From positions 2,330,001 through 2,394,000 of the forward strand of contig NC_084774.1 of the NCBI RefSeq assembly GCF_028858725.1: DNA of 64,000 nucleotides, given 5' to 3'. This document shows, piece after piece, positions 12,191-22,841 of the stretch. The position numbers and the translations under genes are program-made. The DNA is from Colius striatus (taxonomy: Eukaryota; Chordata; Aves; Coliiformes; Coliidae). Under the pieces are notes generated by a model. That model ran no database searches. It saw nothing but the letters and a program-made list of their open reading frames with translations, and was not told where the DNA came from. The stretch's first letter is position 1. Each line of letters opens with the position of its first letter.

Positions 12191-12194
12191 TTGG

Positions 12195-12835
12195 GAGACC
12201 TGGGAGTGCTGCCCATGAGCAGCAACGTGGCCTCGTGGGCAAGAAGCCAATGGCAGCCTGGGGGCAGCAAGAAGAGTGTGGGCAGCAGGGCAAGGGAGGT
12301 TCTGCTCCCCCTCTGCTCTGCCCTGCTGAGGCCTCAGCTGGAGTCCTGTGTCCAGTTCTGGGCTCCCCAGCTGCAGAGGGACAGGGAACTGCTGGAGAGA
12401 GGCCAGTGCAGGGACACCAAGATGATCAGGGCACTGGAGCATCTGCCTCATGAGGAAAGGCTGTGGGACCTGGGGCTGTTCAGCCTGGAGAAGAGGAGAC
12501 TGAGGGGGGAGCTCATCAATAGTTACAAATATCTCACTGGTGGGTGTCAGGAGGCTGAGCATCTTTTTTTTCTGTTGTATCCAGCAACAGGACAAGGGGT
12601 GATAGGCTGAAGCTGGAACAAACAGTTCCAGTTAAACATAAGGAAAAGATGTTTCCCTGTTTGAGTGAGGGAGCCCTGGCCCAGGCTGCCCAGGGAGGGT
12701 GTGGAGGCTCCTTCCTTGGAGGGCTTCAGGACCCACCTGGACACGTTCCTGTGTGACCTGATGTAGGTGGGAGCTGCTTCTGCTGGATGATCTCTGCAGG
12801 TCCCTTCCAACCCCCATGCTGTGATTGTGTCAGTT
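12195..12835 (+). mobile_element. CR1 LINE 3' end, sense
   Basis: The segment starts within the CR1 ORF2 tail (GACCTGGGAGTGCTG, then CAATGGCAGCCTGGGGGCAGCAAGAAG). It runs through GGAGAAGAGGAGACTGAGGGGGGAGCTCAT and ends in the GATGATCTCTGCAGGTCCCTTCCAACCCC 3' UTR motif. It is 5'-truncated, and the short open frames here are CR1 ORF2 remnants. Confidence 0.92.
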
Positions 12836-12839
12836 TGCA

Positions 12840-13300
12840 GAGCAGGGCAGCCCCGGGAGGAAAGGCCTGTGGGGTTCCACGGCAGCCGAGTGTCCCGCGG
12901 AGCAGCGGCTGCCTGCAGGGTGCAGTGCCGGCCTGTGCTGCCAGAGCTGCTCCTCCACACTCCCTGACACGGGTGGCTGCAGAAGCACGAGCAGTAATCA
13001 GGCCAAGGCAGGCTGGCTGCGGGCACGGCCGGGTCGTGGTTGTGAAGCGGTGCCGTCAGTGCGTTGGGCGCCCGCGTTAGCCGCTCGGCCCCAAGGTGCT
13101 GGTCGCTGGGGAAGGAGCTGAGCGGGTTCCCTGTGGATATTGCCATGTGTGTGTCCAGGGGCCTGTGTGACGGGGCTGGGTGGTTGATCTGGCAGTTTGT
13201 CCCGTGTGGAGGTGAAGCTGGTGGCAGGCCGTAGAGGTCGCGGTGCCACTCGCAGAGGCGTGCTGTGGAGCGCGGGGCCGTGGAGCTGCTTCACATGAGG
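12840..13300. promoter_or_regulatory. CpG-enriched block upstream of GDF5
   Basis: CpG dinucleotides are much denser here than in flanking DNA (for example GCGTTGGGCGCCCGCGTTAGCCGCTCGG near 13059-13086). The block lies 0.6-1.05 kb before the GDF5 start codon. It could be a distal promoter element, the promoter of an antisense or divergent transcript, or unmethylated leftover sequence. No gene is visible in it. Confidence 0.4.
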
Positions 13301-13902
13301 CTCAGTGTGACTCATGCTCATGAAAAGGGCAAAGAAGAGGGGTTTTTTTTTTTCCTAGAGAAATATATTGCAGTTAAATGAGTTCAGACAGCATGACATC
13401 AGAGAGTAATTAAATAGGTTTGTTGGAATTCCGTTTCCAATTCCTGAGCTCAGGTTTGTAAAAGGGTTCTGAGCACCTGCAGGTCTCTGTGTGTGAAATA
13501 TTTTCACTGGAAAGGATTCAAAACTTTAAAAAAACCTTTTAACACAGAGGCAGCATTACGCCATTCTTCCTTCTTGGAAAAAAACCCCTTGGATTTAAAC
13601 AGGACTCCTTCAAGTTTTCAGTCAGTTTTACAGAAGAAAACGAGGTGGTAAACTTTCTCTTTTCAAGAACAAGTTCTTTATAGCTGCTGCCTGAAGTCAG
13701 GGGAGCTGGGGTCTGAGTACATGAGCGTTTCCACTATGGGACTGGATACAAGTATTGAACAAGGAGATTTGCAGTGTTTTCATCTCAAACGAAACCCATT
13801 TTTGCTGACTTTGGTTTTTAATTTCTTTCATGTTTTCTTCTGCCAAACTGGAGGAACCTTTCCTGATTTTTTCTTTAGTGGCATTCAGAGGAAGACCAGA
13901 GG
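13301..13902 (+). promoter_or_regulatory. GDF5 proximal promoter and 5' UTR (inferred)
   Basis: This is the repeat-free sequence between the CpG block and the GDF5 start codon. It is AT-rich with homeobox-type TAAT cores (GAGTAATTAAATAGG near 13404). No convincing TATA box can be assigned, and the transcription start cannot be placed from sequence alone. Confidence 0.4.
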
Positions 13903-14536
13903 ATGAAAATCCTGCATTTTCTCACTTTACTGCTTTGGCATTTGACTTGGCTGTCTCTGGATCTAGTTCCTGGAGCGCTGAGTAATTCTGAAACAGGCCA
14001 GAGTAATCCAGGATCTAAACTAGGCTTTTTAAAAGCAGAAGGAAAAGAGAGGAATCCTTCCTCACGGGCAGGTACACTGAGGACTGCGAGCCATGGACAT
14101 AGTGCTGGGACCTCCAAGGCCAGGACTAAAGGCAGTGCTGGTCAGGCTGGAGCTCTGCTGGCCAAGAACGATGAATCGAAGAAGGTTCTCTCAAGAACAG
14201 CAGCCACGGAGGGCAAGGTAGGACATCTCCCCAGCAGACCTTCTGCAGTAAGGACAGTGACTCCAAGGGTTCAGAGTCTTAGCAGCAAGGTGGCTTTGAA
14301 AAAAACTGGCACGAGCAGTACTGACACTGATTCTTTCAAAACCAAAAAGACTAAAGAGCCTGTAACCCAGAGGGAAGCTAAGGAAGCTTTCAGACACCCT
14401 CCTATAACGCCACACGAATACATGCTGTCTTTGTACAGGACTCTCTCAGATGCAGAAAGAAAAGGTGTCAATGGAAGTGTAAAACTGGAGGCTGGACTCG
14501 CCAACACAATAACCAGCTTTATAGACAAAGGACAAG
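13903..14536 (+). CDS. GDF5: GDF5 coding exon 1
   Basis: The ATG at 13903 opens directly into a hydrophobic signal peptide like the human MRLPKLLTFLLWYL start, so it is preferred. The exon ends within KGQ plus one base at a GTAAGA donor (14537). It holds the signal peptide and the N-terminal half of the propeptide, including [17 protein letters not shown], conserved in GDF5/6/7. Confidence 0.95.
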
Positions 14537-17049
14537 GTAAGAACAGAGTGTGTGTGTGTGTGTGGATGATGTCTGAGTGTGTGTGTGTGTGTGTGTGTGT
14601 GTGGATGATGTCTGAGTGTGTGTGTGTGTGTGTGGATGGAGATGATGTCTGAGTGTGCTTGTACATGGAGAGGGTATTAGGAAATACTTGAAGTCAAATA
14701 GCTGTTTTTAATGCAAATTGAATCGTGCAGCCTTGCTGCAGATTTTGTCCACTTCCCTTTATCTTGGGAAATGAGAGGCAGAACTAGATGGTTGTGTGGC
14801 AGCCAAATCCAACATTTGGAAAATACTTTAGAAACATATTGTTGAAAATCAGTCTTTGCATGCTTGAGTGTTGGAAAACCTTTCCAATTTCTCTCTTGCT
14901 TTCCTTCCACAACCAGCTCCTGGAAAGTGCTAACAATAGATTTTATTGTGAAGCATGCCTAAAGAGACGTGATGTGCTGAGAACAGGGCCATTCTGTGGG
15001 AAAAAAACAACCCCCAACCTTTTAATGCCAAAGGGTCAACCTGGTCTGTTCAAGGTAGAATTTGAAGGAACTACACTGCAGAGCCAGGAGCCATCACAGC
15101 GTAGGGTTGGTGTTTGTGCACTGGCTTGAAGCTCGTGCTTGCAGGTACCACCAACCTTCTACCTACAGACAGCCCCCAGCTAAGCACAGAGTAACCAAAG
15201 GAGTAACTTCTGGGACCCCAGACCCTGCATTTCACCATTCTGCTTCCAAGGCTTTTTTGTAATCTGGACTAGTGTCTGCTTTCAGCCAAGAAAGGAGCAG
15301 GATCCCAAAGAACACTGCTCACCTCGCCTCTCTGGTTGGAGAGCCCCGTGTTGCTTCCAGTGCCGTTAGTGAGACTTTTGTTAATGCACTTCAGGAAGCG
15401 ACACAGGCCAGCAAGGGAACGGCGATGGAAAACCCAACCAGGACCAGGGTTGTTTGCCACTGAATTATGAGTATGGCTGGTGGGAAGGGATGCTGGGTTG
15501 CTCACAAGCGCTGCATTCAGGCTCTCGGCTCGCTGCTGGAAGGCATCGTGAACGTAACGTCGCTGCGGCGTTGGCTCGGCCGTAGCCCTCGTTAGTGCAG
15601 CCGGTGAGCTCAGGCAGGCAAACGCAGCGGCACCTTCAAGGGACCTGTGTTTTTCTGCCCAATTTGAAAAAGCTGTGACTCGTGTGGCGTTAACAAGGCA
15701 ATTATCTTTGTTCCTGGCGGGTTCTGGGGGATGTTGGCTTTCAAAGACTAATTCACTATTGTATCATGTAAGGGTAAGTTTGCTCACGTTTGGAGCCAGC
15801 GTGAGGCCTGGGCACCCCTGAAGCTCTGTTTTGGTAATTTAAGTAGGATAAAAGTGGTGAATAGGCCCTGTGAGTGCTCAGCCGTGGAAAAGGGCTGGTT
15901 TTCAATTGGCTAATTGCTGCTTTGAGGCTAGAAAATGCCTGCCGGTGAAAGAAATGGGATTTCTGCAAGGCAGGCTCAGAAAGTCATTTCCCCGAGTTCT
16001 TCTGGGTCCCTGCACAAAGCTGATCCCTTAGACAAAAGCTGCTCCTGCTGCTTGGTGGGCTAATTAAGGAGATTTCTAGGCTGAGGAGGAAAGTTCAGGA
16101 GACCCACGAAGAATGGGATAACTGACACTGAGCTGTGCTTGATGTGCACTTACAACTGGATGTGCTTTTTTTTTTCTCAGATGAGCGAGCACCAACTGTG
16201 AGGAAGCAAAAATACATCTTTGACATCACTGCCTTGGAAAAGGATGGCTTGCTGGGAGCAGAGCTTCGAATACTGCGGAAGAAGCCTTCTGAGACGTGGA
16301 AGTCTCATTCTTCTGGAAAGACATCCCAAGTGAAATTGTTTAGTTGCTCTACAAACAGACAAGCGGCAACGCTCCTGGACTCTCGTACCGTCAGCATCAC
16401 CGACACGCCCAAGTGGGAAGTGTTTGACATCTGGAAACTTTTCAGGAACTTCAAAAACTTGGTTAACTTGTGTTTTGAACTGGAAACTTTTGACAGGGGG
16501 AGAGCTGTTGATCTGAGGACTGTGGGGTTTAACAGAACAGGAAGGCAGGTCAATGAAAAGGCTCTCTTCTTGGTGTTTGGGAGGACGAAAAAAAGAGACT
16601 TATTCTTCAATGAAATCAAAGCTAGATCTGGCCAAGATGACAAAACTGTTTATGAGTACTTGTTCAATCAGAGGCGGAAGAGAAGAGCTCCACTAGCAAC
16701 GCGCCAAGGGAAGAGGCCCGCTAAGAATCTGAAGGCGAGGTGTAGCAGAAAAGCCCTCCACGTGAATTTTAAGGATATGGGCTGGGATGACTGGATAATT
16801 GCCCCTCTGGAGTACGAAGCTTATCACTGCGAAGGCCTCTGTGAGTTCCCCCTGCGCTCGCATCTGGAGCCCACCAACCACGCGGTGATCCAAACGCTGA
16901 TGAACTCCATGGACCCAGAATCCACTCCCCCGACCTGCTGTGTGCCGACCAGGCTGAGCCCTATTAGCATCCTTTTCATTGACTCTGCAAACAACGTGGT
17001 CTACAAGCAGTACGAGGACATGGTGGTGGAGTCGTGTGGCTGTAGGTAG
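13903..17049 (+). CDS. GDF5: GDF5, growth differentiation factor 5 (complete)
   Basis: Secreted BMP/TGF-beta-family ligand (CDMP1) that directs joint formation and cartilage growth through BMPR1B/BMPR2 and SMAD1/5/8 (family knowledge). Coding exons are 13903-14536 and 16181-17049, joined in phase 1, giving 500 residues (human 501). Order: signal peptide about 1-27 ([14 protein letters not shown]...); a Lys/Ser-rich, poorly conserved propeptide; a conserved latency region from about 165 with N-glycosylation sites at Asn190 and Asn329; furin site RRKRR before residue 381; and a 120-residue mature ligand, 381-500. The seven knot cysteines are 399, 428, 432, 464, 465, 497 and 499; 464 is the expected interchain cysteine. 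The mature part is nearly identical to human from [11 protein letters not shown] to VESCGCR. The two-exon structure and the UQCC1 neighbour match other vertebrates. Confidence 0.97.
14548..14663 (+). repeat. Compound (TG)n microsatellite in GDF5 intron
   Basis: Three (TG)n runs are separated by a repeated GGATGATGTCTGAG linker, beginning 11 bases after the exon 1 donor. The unit is a (TG)n plus linker block in three copies, the last with an extra GGA. It is probably length-polymorphic. Confidence 0.85.
14664..16180 (+). other. GDF5 intron 1 (remainder)
   Basis: About 1.5 kb without recognised repeats. A CpG-containing stretch lies near 15500-15640, and a candidate SOX-type inverted pair (AACAAGG at 15692, CTTTGTT at 15706) follows. 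It may contain cis-regulatory sequence. Confidence 0.35.
16181..17049 (+). CDS. GDF5: GDF5 coding exon 2 with mature ligand
   Basis: A polypyrimidine tract and CTCAG at 16176-16180 precede codons [16 protein letters not shown]. The exon contains the rest of the propeptide ([30 protein letters not shown]), the furin site and the whole cystine-knot domain. The stop is TAG at 17047-17049. The methionine open frame beginning at 16135 is intronic read-through. Confidence 0.97.
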
Positions 17050-17815
17050 CAGAACAGTTGCTCACGTGAATGTGTTCTGAAAGATTGTTGTGACACCTTG
17101 AATGCGACCTCTCCTCAAACAAGGGTAGCTAGATTTCTTACCTCAAGGGTAAGTATGTTTACAAGGATGTAGCAACAAACCCTGTGCTTCTGCATCTACC
17201 CCCTGTGGGCATGTTTCAGCAGTACTGGGATGCCATCATGCAGACCCATAGAAGGCCTTGTGTCCGTGACACAAGATTGGCTCTAACTGAAGACCGTGAT
17301 GGAGAAGATGATATCTCCACACCTCTAGATCACTTGCTTTTGGCCTCGAGGCAGTGGGTGAAGATGGTATCAGCAAGCTGTCTTATCCTTTGAGCAGTGT
17401 TGTCGAGACTGAATTTATGTCTGAAGCCCATGTGCTTTGTCGAGTCCGAAATGGAAGAACAGAGCCATGATGTCTGGAAGAGAAGGCTGTGTTCTGGTGT
17501 GTTCCCATCTTGGTGTAAATAGTTACACTGTAATATGATTTCTTTCTGATTAGCTCTCGAAACTATGCATATATAAAAAGGAGTCATTGAATATGATATC
17601 TTGATGTAGTTGTAAGTTTTACATGGAGATAGGTGGTGCAGGAGGTGTTTGCTTCCCTGTACTTTTTCTTCCAAGCTACATATCTTTCCTAAGTAGCCAC
17701 CTTTCCATTATTATGTAGCAAGGTATAGTACTCTGTATAAGGTCCAAGTTGTTCTCACATGGTCATAGTCAAAGTGTTCAGATGTAATAAATTATTGACA
17801 TGATGCTACATGTGT
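17050..17815 (+). other. GDF5: GDF5 3' UTR with polyadenylation signal
   Basis: AATAAA at 17786-17791 is the first canonical signal after the GDF5 stop. It is followed about 20-25 bases later by a TG-rich stretch (ACATGTGTCCCACTCTG), consistent with cleavage near 17810. The UTR would be about 760 bases, and the AT-rich character fits a regulated mRNA. Confidence 0.6.
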
Positions 17816-18053
17816 CCCACTCTGCACAATGAGAATGCTGTTAAGGAATGATGAATGGTTTTGTCCCATAAATACAAGTGAAAGGGACTTTTGGGTGCTG
17901 CAGAATGCCAGGGGTATGCAAGACATGTCCATGTGTTTTGCTTACCTCTGACTCTGCTGCCACAGAGAGAAACTGTGGCAACATTGGAAGAAAGACCTGA
18001 AAGTATGGCATGGTTTGATCTGGTGCCTGTATCTGGGGCAAACATGAGTTACC
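17816..18053. other. Spacer downstream of GDF5
   Basis: Nothing recognised between the GDF5 polyadenylation site and the first downstream CR1. Confidence 0.4.
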
Positions 18054-18343
18054 ATAGAATCACAGAATCACAGCATGGTGGGGTTGGAAGGACATTTAGA
18101 GAACATCTGGTCCAACTCCCTGGCAGAAGCAGCTCCCACCTAGATCAGGTCACACAGGAACGTGTCCAGGTGGGTCTTGAAGCCCTCCAAGGAAGGAGCC
18201 TCCACACCCTCCCTGGGCAGCCTGGGCCAGGGCTCCCTCACTCAAACAGGGAAACAGTTTGTCCTTATGTTTAACTGGAACTGTTTGTGTTCCAGCTTCA
18301 TCCCATCAGCCCTTGTCCTGTTGCTGCATGCCATTGAAAAAAG
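18054..18343 (-). mobile_element. CR1 LINE 3' end, antisense
   Basis: ATAGAATCACAGAATCACAGC at the left is the CR1 3' octamer tail in reverse. It is followed by the standard CR1 segment up to CTTGTCCTGTTGCTGCATGC, where the copy is truncated. Confidence 0.92.
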
Positions 18344-21334
18344 GATGTCGGATGATTGCAGGAGAGCTCTGGTGTCCTTTTATCCCACCCTCTGAGGGCT
18401 GTGTGTTTGCATATCCCCTGTATCTACTGTAGACATGGATTACAAACTTACTGTGAGATTACTCTGTGTTTCCACCTACAGAACTTGGTGCCAGAGGTTC
18501 ACCTGTAGACAGATCAGAACCTTCAGAAATTACTGAAGTAGTTATTGATATGGCAGGATGAAGGTAGTTGTTTTACTTCAAAATCTCAAATGCAATATTC
18601 TTGTTTTATAACGCTGGTCATAAACCAGAGCTGTTATGCCCTGAGCATCCTTTTGTTCTTGACATTGTGGGCAACTCTGGGCATTCCAGTTTAACACTGT
18701 TTCATTCTGGAGCAGTCTACTGACTTTCACCATGGTGCAAGTGTACACTCGGATATAGGTGCTGTAATGGTGTATTGTCAGAGCCATTGGCATCATCTGG
18801 CACAGGCTTCTGCCTCTGTCATTAATTACATGCTACTTACTGAACGGTTCTGATCGTGGCACTGCAGTGTTGGAGTGACCTCTTTCGCTGCTCTTCTCAA
18901 AGTAGTTTCTGCTATTCTTACCTCACCTAAAGCTTCAGTTGCTACAAAAATGTGCTGCCACAGAGAGCTGTCATTTCTTTTTTCTGACTTCCACATATCT
19001 GTTCAATTTCTGCTCACAAACCATTGCAAATCTTGTCAGGACGTTCCATGGAAACCTGCAGTTTCAGTTATCAGCTGTGAGAACAGAAACACGTGTCAGA
19101 ACTTCGCAGGGGACGCGGCTGGTGGCCATCACAGCCACTCGGTCTCGCCAACAAGGACTGCACCCAACCCTCGCTCTCTGAAAGCAGAGTTGTGGGGATA
19201 GCTCACAGCCTGGGGCTGGCACACAGCAAAGAAACTGGAAAGAGACAACCTCGAAGTTGCAGAAGTTTGGCTCTTCTTTCTTGAGCCTGGTCATTATAGA
19301 ACGTGCAAAGACAGACACCCTAAATTATTGTCGCGGCTTTCTTCCCATGGGCAAACTGGTGTTGGATGGCAGGAACGCGCCGAAACCTGAGCTGGAAAGC
19401 AATCCAGGTTAAAAGTTCAGCTTCCCACCTTTACGATGGCAGGTTTCAGTCCCTCGCTGAGAATGCCTCATTTGTATTTACTTTTCAGGGTCATTATCTG
19501 TCCCACGAGAGTCTTTGTGAGGGTCCCAATTTCAAATAAACAGTACACTATAAGACAGGTATGTGTGGATAATTTTTGTTGTATTTGGCTAAAATATGGG
19601 TACTAAGCTGAATAGGTAAACATAAAAGTATGCCATTTAAAACAATGCATTCCCATTAGTGTTTGAATATGTGCCTAAACTCCATGTACACTTTTACATG
19701 GTTATGTCATTTCCTGTGTAAAACGTGCTTGTTTATACAGCAGCCATATGAAAGATGCAGTAACCCGCTATGTGGGCTATTTGAAACATAAAAACCCCTT
19801 GACCCTTGTATAATAAAAGGTGTTAAAAGATACTGCTTTTATAACATCTTAGCCAAGACTAATAAGAATGTACAAAGCAAACAATTATTTTTCTCCCTCC
19901 CTAGCCCTGGTCACTCACGTGTTATGTTACTGATTTACTGTTGCTTTTGGGTAGTAAAGTGATATTGGAAAATAAAATTGCATGAGATTTCATTGCTTCT
20001 CAACAAATTTCATACACAGGGAAGTCTTGGTGTTTGTTGACAAGCGGTGCAGCAAAGGCTCAGGTGGGTGCTCAGAACTGCCCAGCTCCTCTGTCACTCC
20101 GAGTTCACTGATGTCCCTCTTTTGCTGGGATTTGTTTGCAGTTCTAGGTTCAGCTTTCTGCCGGCTGAAGTAAAGCAAATGGGTTCAGTTTTCCCTGAAA
20201 ACTGAAGAGCACAGCTGCCAAGTCATTTTGAAGGGCACAGCTGCCAAGAAAACAATGACTCTGTCAATAATAACAGCGATTAATTGACTGACTCTCTGAT
20301 AGGGAACAGAAAATGCTCTTTTCATTGGTTTTCTCTAAGAATGTCTTTACATCTTGTGCCAGGCTCTGCCATCCAGGGATCCAGGCTGAGCAAGCTGCCC
20401 ATTACGCTGCCAGAGAAGTGGCACTGAGGTGAGGGTGTTGCCTGTGCACGTTCAGTTACCATCTCCCTGTTTTTCACAAGATGCCACCTGTCGTGGCATA
20501 AAGTCAAAAATAAGCCTTTGATTGATAAAACCAGATACAATTCATTTGCCTTGTGCAAATAGCTTCAAAACATTAATTCTTCTCCAGAAATGTTGAAAGA
20601 GAAACACAACTTGGGCCTTCCACAGGCTTAGAGACGGGGCTGTCCCTCTGCTCTTTTCTGCAGAGGGGTGATAATAAGCTTTAGATGGCAAAGAAGTCAT
20701 TAACTCATAAGGTTAGTGATCAGGTTACAGGAATGCAGCTGGAGAGGATAAAAGGTTAGTGGGGAGAAGCAAAGGCCTCAGGAGAATGGATTGTAAAGGA
20801 ACTCCAGGGAATGGGGCTCAGGGAGAGCAGCTCTTGGGGGATGCAGTGCTGCAGCAGTGGAGGACAGCAGGGGCTGAGGACTGGGTGAAAGAATGAGTAA
20901 CAAGATGGACTGAATGCAGGAGCAGCTGCAGAGTGGATGTACACCCAATGGGACACGGGATGGGTTGGGTGACAGTGCTGCTGGTGGGAATAGATGTGTC
21001 TACATGCCTAGAAGGGGGAAAAAAATCCTTCTTCTTGGGGTTTGGTGGGAGTAAAGTTCATTTTTCTTTCCACTTGCCTGTCTTTATCATGCTAGTGGTT
21101 CTCAGGACTTCACTTGGATCTCTGTCCCAGAAGATGCTGAATGCTTAGAGCAAGAGCAGGCTGCTGAGGCCCAACAAAGGCAAAGAGCTTCTGACAGTGG
21201 CATTGAACAGCCAGAAGCTGCATCAGCTTTAGCACACTAACCACGGGGGCTGTTGTGGAAAGCAATAGAACTGAGAAACCCAAGTCTGGATGATGAGGCA
21301 CTTCTTTTGTTTAGGAGATTTTCAGATGGATCAC
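18344..21334. other. Repeat-poor spacer downstream of GDF5
   Basis: Three kilobases with no gene or clear mobile element. 19480-19990 is an AT-rich, CpG-poor, complex sequence with many short transcription-factor-like motifs and is the most enhancer-like part. In mammals GDF5 joint and growth-plate enhancers lie downstream of the gene, toward and within UQCC1 (established), so this is a reasonable place to look. Confidence 0.35.
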
Positions 21335-21562
21335 TGTCATGGCTGAACCTCATGCAGCAACTGAGCACCATGCAGCTACTCACTCACCCCTCCCTGATCC
21401 CTGGTGGGATGGGAAAGAGCAGTTTAGTAATTGAAATGAAAAACTATCATCATAATAACAATCAAAAGTAAAATAATAAGAGAGTTAGATAAAACCCAAG
21501 AAAGACAAGTGATGCACAATGCAATTGCTTAGCACCCCCTGACTGATGCCCATCTCCCAGCC
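21335..21562 (-). mobile_element. Truncated ERV LTR, antisense (type of 52788-53514)
   Basis: It starts TGTCATGGCTGAACC, then GCAACTGAGCACCATGCAGC and an A-rich TAATAACAATC segment, and reaches AGTGATGCACAATGCAATTGC before losing similarity. This is the 3' half, in reverse, of the bird LTR family that also gives the solo LTR in UQCC1 intron 6. Confidence 0.7.
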
Positions 21563-21615
21563 CCTTTTGGCTGGCAGGACGTGAGAAGCTAAAACACCCT
21601 TGACTTTATAACACC

Positions 21616-22841
21616 TGTCGTGGTTTGGCCCAGCCAGCGCAGAGGCACCACAACAGCCTCTCACTCAGTGCCCCCATTCACCCCCACTCTTGTTAGGATG
21701 GCAGAGGCCCAGCGAAATGGGAGGGAAAAGATAAGCCAGGTTGTTGTGGATTGAGACAAGGGCAGGGAGGGCTCGCTGCCAGCTACACTTCTGGGCAAAA
21801 CAGACTCCAGTGCTTGACTGAGAGGGGAAAGTAGGAAAGGTTATTCTACAAGAAACAGAATGGAATAAAAGCAAAAAGAGAGCAGGATGATGAGAAAATT
21901 ACAATCAGCACTTTAAGATCTCCCTCCCCCAGCCCTCTTTTCTTCCCAGGCCCAGCTCACTGCTCCCCAGGTCTCTCCCTCCTCCCCCCTCAGCGGCTCA
22001 GGGGAGCAGGGAACGGGGGATGTGGTCAGACTCTCACAGGTGGGCTCTGCTGCTTCTCTCTGCTCAGAGGAGGACGACTCCTGGCATTCTTCCCCTGCTC
22101 CAACACAGGGTCCCTGCCCTAGGACACCGTCCTTAAGGAACTTCTCTGCTGTGGGTTGCTCCCAACAGCTGCAGCTTCTGCCCATACAGGGTCCCTCACA
22201 CGGTCACAGTCCTTAGTGAGTATCTGTGGCGTGGATTCCTTGCCACAGCTGCAGTTTCTGCAGTTACAGGGTCTCTCCCTTGGAACATCATTTGAATGAG
22301 CTGCTTTGGCTGGGTTCCTCCCCACAGTTACAGCTCCTGTGAATATTGGGTCCCTCACATGGGACATGGCCTCCTCTGGCCATAGTCACTGCCCCTGGCT
22401 CAGGATCTTTAATGAAGTGAATCACTGCCCATGATGTGGGATCTTTTAATGAAATACAAACGAATCTTGGCTTCACCGGTGCTCTCCACAGGTGCAGGGG
22501 AGTCCCTGCTCCAGCACACCTCCTCACACTCCTTGCACCACCACCAGCCACAGAAGAAGGAAGAAACAGGAGGAAGCCTCCTGTTCCAGCTTCTTCCTAA
22601 CAAGTGATGGTGGAGGCATCTCACTGGCTCAGCCCCAGCAGTGGATCTGGCTCAGAGCTGGGGAGAGTTTCCAGCAACTTCTTACAGGAGCCATCTTTAC
22701 AGCCCCATCCCCCTCACCAGAAACGGAACAACTAAAACCATCAGCATGTTATCAACATTATTCTCACACTAAATCCAAAACACAAGGCCTGAACCAGCTC
22801 CTAGGACAAAAATTAACTCTGGCCCAGCCAAAACTAGAAGA
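21616..22841 (-). mobile_element. Solo LTR of an avian endogenous retrovirus, about 1.2 kb
   Basis: It begins TGTCGTGGTTTGGCCCAGCC and ends near AAAATTAACTCTGGCCCAGCC with a decayed ACA terminus. Between are A-rich and C-rich segments and several diverged copies of a roughly 60-bp module (GGGTCCCT...CACAGCTGCAG...) that is usual for this LTR type. No gag, pol or env sequence flanks it, so it is a solo LTR. Part of the 224-codon open frame at 22492-23166 falls here and is not a gene. Confidence 0.72.
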
